Shown here in pieces: positions 59,972 to 64,000 of a stretch of DNA of 64,000 nt. Origin of the DNA: Anammoximicrobium sp964645045 (lineage in GTDB: Bacteria > Planctomycetota > Planctomycetia > Pirellulales > Pirellulaceae); the NCBI GenBank assembly GCA_964645045.1, contig CAZXYZ010000022.1, forward strand, positions 49,677-113,676, written 5' to 3'. The notes beneath the pieces were generated by a model. That model did not search any database. It saw nothing but the letters and a program-made list of their open reading frames with translations, and was not told the origin of the DNA. The stretch's first letter is position 1, and every line of letters begins with the position of its first letter. The translations under genes were made by a program, and so were the position numbers.

Positions 59972-61405
59972 GTGCGTTGGCCGCTGAGATATCAAATCCT
60001 GTTGCCGATGGCCTGCGTCATGCTCGCCGTCGTCGCCGCCGTCAGCTGCGTCGACGCTTGGCTCGCCGGGCGGCGAGCCCACGAGCAGATCGAAACCCAG
60101 TTGCAGGAAATCGGCCGCACCTTGGCCGGCGCGTCGTTCCCGTTAACGGACAACGTGCTGAGGCAAATGCGCGGTCTGTCCGGGGCCGAGTTCGTCGTGG
60201 CCAACCGGGCGGGGACTGTCGTTGCCTCCAGTCTGGACCAGCTGCCCGCCGAGCATCTTCCCGGGCCCAAGCAGGCCGGCGAACACGAGCCTCTGGCCTT
60301 GCAGCGGCGCGTCCCGATCGCGGGCGAAACGTATCTGCACTCGCAGCTCGAACTGACCCGCCCCTTTCGCGGCCGCGACCCGGACGTGCTGCATGTGCTG
60401 TATCCGGAACGCCGCTACCGTCAGGCTTGGCGCCAGGCCGTCTTGCCGCCCGCGGCGACCGGCTTGGCCGCGCTGGTCATCGTGGTGGTGGTCAGCGGTG
60501 TGATCGCGGCCCGCGTGACCAGGCCGCTGCACCGGTTGTCCGAGCAAGTCGAAGGAATCGCGCGCGGCGATTTCACGCCGCTGCCGATTTCGCAGCGGGA
60601 TGACGAACTGCGCGACTTGGCCCTGGCGATCAATCGGACGGCGGAAATCCTGACTCGGTACGAGCAACAAGTGCGGCGCCACGAAAAACTCCGCACGCTC
60701 GGCCGGCTGGGCGGCGGCATTGCGCATCAGCTGCGAAACTCGGTGACCGGCTGCCGGCTGGCCCTCGAATTGCACGGGCGGGAATGCACGCACGAGGCCG
60801 ACGAAGGCCTGGCCGTCGCGCGCCAGCAATTGGATCTCATGGAAGAGTACCTGCAGCGATTCCTGTCACTGGGCAAACAGGAAACGCGTCCCCCGGTACT
60901 GTTGAACCTGGCCGACGTGGTCGACCGCATGCTGACGTTGGTCCGCCCCAAAGCGCAGCATCTGGGCGTTGATCTACAGTGGTCTCGCCCGTCCGATCCG
61001 CTGCCGATTGCCGGTGACGCGGATCAAATTGCCCAGGCCGTTGTCAATTTGCTGCTGAACGCCATTGAGGCCGCGGCCGCGACCGGCGCGAGGCAGTTCG
61101 CCGGCCGTGTGCCGCCCCGGGTGACCGTCACCTTGTTCATTGACGAAGCCTCCGGGCACGTGCGGCTGGACGTCCTCGATACCGGCGCCGGCCCCGCGGA
61201 ACACGTGTGCGGCCAAATGTACGAGCCGCTGGTGTCCGAAAAGCCGGACGGCGTGGGCTTGGGCTTGTCCATCGCCCGGGAAGTGATCGAGCAGCACGGC
61301 GGCACGCTGAATTGGCGCCGGCGGGATGATCTGACGTGCTTTACCATCGAGCTGCCGAAAGGGAATGCGGAGGACTCGCATGTCGAGATTGCTGGTTGTG
61401 GATGA
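59972..61405 (+). CDS. Sensor histidine kinase (NtrB-type)
   Basis: 477 residues from a GTG with GGAG eight bases upstream; an open frame reaches 59900 but lacks a site. One N-terminal membrane helix (LPMACVMLAVVAAVSC), a periplasmic sensor of about 130 residues, a second helix (LAALVIVVVVSGVIAA), HAMP (RPLHRLSEQVEGIARGDF), phospho-acceptor His in GGIAHQLRNSVTG (H252), and HATPase with NLLLNAIEA, DTGAGP and GVGLGLSIA. It should phosphorylate the sigma-54 regulator whose start overlaps its 3' end. Signal sensed unknown. Confidence 0.92.
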   Translation: MRWPLRYQILLPMACVMLAVVAAVSCVDAWLAGRRAHEQIETQLQEIGRTLAGASFPLTDNVLRQMRGLSGAEFVVANRAGTVVASSLDQLPAEHLPGPKQAGEHEPLALQRRVPIAGETYLHSQLELTRPFRGRDPDVLHVLYPERRYRQAWRQAVLPPAATGLAALVIVVVVSGVIAARVTRPLHRLSEQVEGIARGDFTPLPISQRDDELRDLALAINRTAEILTRYEQQVRRHEKLRTLGRLGGGIAHQLRNSVTGCRLALELHGRECTHEADEGLAVARQQLDLMEEYLQRFLSLGKQETRPPVLLNLADVVDRMLTLVRPKAQHLGVDLQWSRPSDPLPIAGDADQIAQAVVNLLLNAIEAAAATGARQFAGRVPPRVTVTLFIDEASGHVRLDVLDTGAGPAEHVCGQMYEPLVSEKPDGVGLGLSIAREVIEQHGGTLNWRRRDDLTCFTIELPKGNAEDSHVEIAGCG

Positions 61406-62801
61406 TGAACCGAGTATCTGCTGGGCGTTGAGCCGCCTGGGGCAAAGTCTCGGCCACGAAGTCGTCACCGCTTCGTCGGCGGAGCAGGCACTGGAATTGG
61501 TTGCCCGCCAGCCGCCCGATGCCGTCGTGCTCGACATCCGCCTGCCCGGCATGGACGGTTTGACGGCGATGAAGCAGCTGCGCCAGCGGTGCGGCGAGCC
61601 GCCGATCATCGTGATCACGGCCTACGGCGACTTGAACACGGCCGTCGAGGCCGTCCGCCAAGGGGCGTTTGAATACTTGATCAAGCCGTTCGACCTGCAG
61701 ACGGCCGAGCGGGCCGTGCGGCGGGCCTTGGCCAGCGGTCCGCAGCCCCTGCCGGGCGTTCGCGCGGAAAACGTCGCCGGGCTCGTGGGCCGCTCGCCCG
61801 TGATGCAGGAGGTATTCAAGCGGATCGCCCTGGCTGCTGCGGCGGAGGCCAGCGTGCTGCTGTGCGGCGAAAGCGGCACCGGCAAGGAATTGGCGGCCCG
61901 CGCGATCCACCGCTACAGCCGCCGCGCCGACGGGCCGTTCGTGGCGGTCAACCTGGCGGCGCTCAGTCCCTCGCTGGCCGAGAGCGAGCTGTTCGGCCAT
62001 GCGCGAGGCGCGTTCACCGGCGCGGAACGCGAGCGGACGGGACTGCTGCTGCAAGCCCACGGCGGCACGCTGTTCCTGGACGAAGTGGCCGACATCCCGC
62101 TGCCGGCGCAGGTGAAATTGCTGCGGGCGCTGGAGCACGGCGAAGTCCTGCCCGTCGGCGCCAGCCAGCCGGTGACCAGCGATTTCCGCGTCGTGTCGGC
62201 CACGCACCAGGAACTGCTGGCCAAGATCCGCGACGGCCAATTCCGCCACGATCTGTACTTCCGCCTGGCTGCGTTCCGCATCGATCTGCCGCCGCTCCGC
62301 CAGCGGCCCGACGACGTCGGCGAGCTGGCCGAGTACTTCCTGTCGTCCGCCGCCCAGCCCCGCGAGTCCGCGTCCGGATTCTCGGCCGAAGCCCTGCGCG
62401 AGCTGCAGCGGCGCCCGTGGTACGGGAACGTGCGCGAGCTGCGGAACGCCGTCGAGCACGCCGTGATCGTCGCCCGCAGCGGCAGCATTGAACCGGAGCA
62501 CCTGCCCCCGCCCGCGCCGCCCGTCTGGCCCGCGGCCCCGACGGTGGACCGTTCGTTGGAAGAGCGTCTCGCGGAACTCATCCGCCAGTGGGCCGAGCGG
62601 CAGTTCGCCCAACCCGCCGACGAAGGCCAGCTGTACGAAGACCTGCTGCGCCTGGTCGAGCCGCCGCTGCTGGAAACCGTCCTGCAGCGGCACCGGGGGC
62701 AATGCGCCGGAGCCGCCCGGACACTCGGCTTGCACCGCACCACGCTGAAGAAGAAATTGGACCAGTACGGGGTCGAGTCCGCCGGTGAGCCGGAGGGATG
62801 A
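61380..62801 (+). CDS. Sigma-54-dependent response regulator (NtrC-type)
   Basis: 473 residues; ATG 61380 with GGAGG upstream, overlapping the kinase gene by 26 bp. Receiver with phosphoacceptor D52 (VVLDIRLPGMDG); AAA+ domain with GESGTGKE near 163, GAFTGA near 210 (sigma-54 contact) and GGTLFLDE; Fis-type HTH at the end (GAARTLGLHRTTLKKKL). It activates sigma-54 promoters on phosphorylation. No sigma-54 promoter was recognised in the window, so the targets are elsewhere. Confidence 0.95.
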   Translation: MSRLLVVDDEPSICWALSRLGQSLGHEVVTASSAEQALELVARQPPDAVVLDIRLPGMDGLTAMKQLRQRCGEPPIIVITAYGDLNTAVEAVRQGAFEYLIKPFDLQTAERAVRRALASGPQPLPGVRAENVAGLVGRSPVMQEVFKRIALAAAAEASVLLCGESGTGKELAARAIHRYSRRADGPFVAVNLAALSPSLAESELFGHARGAFTGAERERTGLLLQAHGGTLFLDEVADIPLPAQVKLLRALEHGEVLPVGASQPVTSDFRVVSATHQELLAKIRDGQFRHDLYFRLAAFRIDLPPLRQRPDDVGELAEYFLSSAAQPRESASGFSAEALRELQRRPWYGNVRELRNAVEHAVIVARSGSIEPEHLPPPAPPVWPAAPTVDRSLEERLAELIRQWAERQFAQPADEGQLYEDLLRLVEPPLLETVLQRHRGQCAGAARTLGLHRTTLKKKLDQYGVESAGEPEG

Positions 62802-62930
62802 TTCTGTCAGATCCCTTCCAGCCCCGTTTCTTGTCGGGCCAAGCGAAGGCGATAGACCTTCGGGGCACCGATCAGGAATCAGGACTTGATCTGTGTGACT
62901 TGTATGCTACACTAAAGCTGCGGGAAGACC

Positions 62931-63185
62931 ATGCGTTGGATTCACATCTTGTGGGATGCCGATGACGACCCCAACGGCAACGTGCAACACATCGCGGACA
63001 ACGATCTCACAAAGGACGATGTGCAATGGGCACTGGAACACCCGGAGCGGCGCGCCAAGAGCCGGTCGAGCGGTCGCCTGATGCTGTTCGGCCATACGCA
63101 TGCGGATGAGTACGTCGCCGTGGTGTACGAAGAAATCGACGATGACACGGTTCGTCCAGTGACGGCCTATTTTGTCGAGGAGTAA
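62931..63185 (+). CDS. Small BrnT/DUF4258-like protein, possible toxin
   Basis: 84 residues. ILWDADDDPNGNVQHIADNDLTKDDVQWALEHPE, LMLFGHTHADEYVAVVYEEID and VTAYFVEE follow the strand-helix layout of BrnT/DUF4258 RNase-fold toxins (catalytic residues not all identifiable). The next gene, an XRE regulator, starts 6 bp after its stop, the usual toxin-antitoxin spacing. Identity inferred from fold pattern and position. Confidence 0.65.
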   Translation: MRWIHILWDADDDPNGNVQHIADNDLTKDDVQWALEHPERRAKSRSSGRLMLFGHTHADEYVAVVYEEIDDDTVRPVTAYFVEE

Positions 63186-63191
63186 CGCGCG

Positions 63192-63542
63192 ATGACAAGT
63201 CTGAAGCCCATCATTCGGGAGCGGTATTTGAGTTCGGAAGAGGCGGCACGTGACGAGGCGGTGCGTGAGGAGGTCATGGAGGAAGTGCCTCCGATTCGGC
63301 CGCCACTAGTACGCCGGGCCGCCCGGCTGCTGCGGGAGGAGCGAGAACGCCAGGGACTGACTCAGGCCGAAGCGGCAGGGCGCAGCGGGCTGACACGCGA
63401 AGTGTTGTGCCGGCTGGAGACGCAACCGGGCAATGCCACGTTGAAGACGCTGGAACGCTACGCGCGCGGACTCGGATTCGACTTCGAGATCAGCTTGGCA
63501 CCCGTCAAGACCAAACGCAAATCGCGCCGCCGCAGCGCATGA
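63192..63542 (+). CDS. XRE-type regulator, likely antitoxin
   Basis: 116 residues. HTH_XRE domain at about 45-105 (ERQGLTQAEAAGRSGLTREVLCRLETQPGNATLKTLERYARGLG), then a basic tail (KTKRKSRRRSA). It follows a small toxin-like gene by 6 bp and would repress the pair. Confidence 0.8.
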   Translation: MTSLKPIIRERYLSSEEAARDEAVREEVMEEVPPIRPPLVRRAARLLREERERQGLTQAEAAGRSGLTREVLCRLETQPGNATLKTLERYARGLGFDFEISLAPVKTKRKSRRRSA

Positions 63543-63678
63543 GGGCGGGATCATCGCGAGACTTTGGCGTTGCTTTCGGAGGGACGGATTCCTGGTCGCC
63601 TTGACAGGCGATGCAGCACGGCTGATTGACGGACGGGTCGTGAGTGGTTTTCAATGGCCGTTCATCTCAGCCGACGGT

Positions 63679-64000
63679 CTACGGACGGAACATCGCCTCG
63701 ACTGTTTTCATGGGAAGGTAGAGATGAGACGGGTTGTCCTCCAGCGGGACAAACCCGTACTTCTCGTAGAAGGCCCGCGCCTCATCGTCTATCGCCCAAA
63801 CATCGACGGCGAAGGCCCCTACAGTCTCGGAGGCGGTCAGCGCATTTCGCAGGGCATGGAAGAGAAGTGTTTCACCGAGCCGTTTGCCGCGAAACGTCCG
63901 GTCCACAGCCAACCTCCCAAGGTGGACGGTCGGGACAGGATGTTGGTGGGGCCGGCACGGGAATCGCCCGCAGTTTCGGAACGGGTGACGCCAGCAGTCG
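63679..64000 (-). CDS. GNAT acetyltransferase, 5' end beyond the window
   Basis: The minus-strand frame is open to the right edge, reading DCWRHPFRNCGRFPC near its visible start, then LGRLAVDRTFRGKRLGETLL (acetyl-CoA loop RGKRLG), VDVWAIDDEARAFYEKYGF and LYLPMKTVEAMF. This is the layout of GNAT toxins of DUF1778-GNAT toxin-antitoxin pairs (TacT/AtaT type), which acetylate charged tRNAs. The partner would lie beyond the window, so the pairing is not shown. Confidence 0.8.
   Translation of the reverse strand, partial: DCWRHPFRNCGRFPCRPHQHPVPTVHLGRLAVDRTFRGKRLGETLLFHALRNALTASETVGAFAVDVWAIDDEARAFYEKYGFVPLEDNPSHLYLPMKTVEAMFRP

Overview
The window reads as GC-rich chromosomal DNA of a planctomycete. 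The evidence is a set of protein families concentrated in that phylum: DUF1501, DUF1549/DUF1553, planctomycete-type cytochrome c fused to WD40, PPC-domain secreted proteins, a DUF1559 pilin-like protein, a giant DUF11/SdrD-like protein with a LEPR-XLL-type N-terminus, an HzsA-related multihaem protein and a sulfatase-family protein. Most genes with a visible ribosome site carry an AGGAG-type one. No rRNA, tRNA or CRISPR array was recognised.

Layout. 0-11 kb: the 3' part of a PPC-domain gene converges on a minus-strand group (DUF1501, PPC protein, DUF1549/1553, cytochrome-WD40-coiled-coil), a typical exported planctomycete module. 11-17 kb: queC, a small secreted protein, then a Tad/Flp-like set (secretin, Gly/Met-tailed lipoprotein, TPR lipoprotein). 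17-26 kb: a sulfatase homologue that lacks nearly every catalytic residue, a cyclophilin lipoprotein, a zinc-ribbon protein, another TPR lipoprotein, an IS remnant, folE-queD, a Gfo/Idh/MocA oxidoreductase and an aldose epimerase. 26-28 kb: an intact IS4-family element. 28-34 kb: a small secreted protein, ComEC and the HzsA-related protein. 34-38.5 kb: an accessory stretch with a Uma2 nuclease, DAHP synthase, GNAT, an internally deleted nucleotidyltransferase, VapBC-like and HigBA-like toxin-antitoxin pairs and a short repeat array. 38.8-48.6 kb: uvrA, a HemD-HemE fusion, a hypothetical gene and the 1381-residue DUF11 protein. 48.6-51.8 kb: a decayed, gene-poor zone with a 568-bp nearly identical 3' fragment of the IS4 element and a collapsed Rpn/DUF4351 gene. 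51.8-64 kb: a receiver-only regulator, a secretin-N-like protein, a small winged-helix protein, a 1161-residue membrane protein of unknown function, a DUF1559 protein, an NtrB/NtrC-type two-component pair, a toxin-antitoxin-like pair and a partial GNAT gene.

How the genes fit together. FolE makes dihydroneopterin triphosphate for folate and, through QueD and QueC, for queuosine; queE is not in the window. The DUF1501/DUF1549/cytochrome group is probably exported and haem-linked, with unknown substrate. The secretin and two lipoproteins look like the outer-membrane part of a Tad-like apparatus without its motor. The most unusual items are the sulfatase pseudoenzyme, the HemD-HemE fusion, the cytochrome-WD40 protein with a long alanine-rich coiled coil, the orphan 1161-residue membrane protein whose C-terminus is written by a dispersed repeat, and several families of palindromic or direct short repeats, one of which flanks the intact IS.
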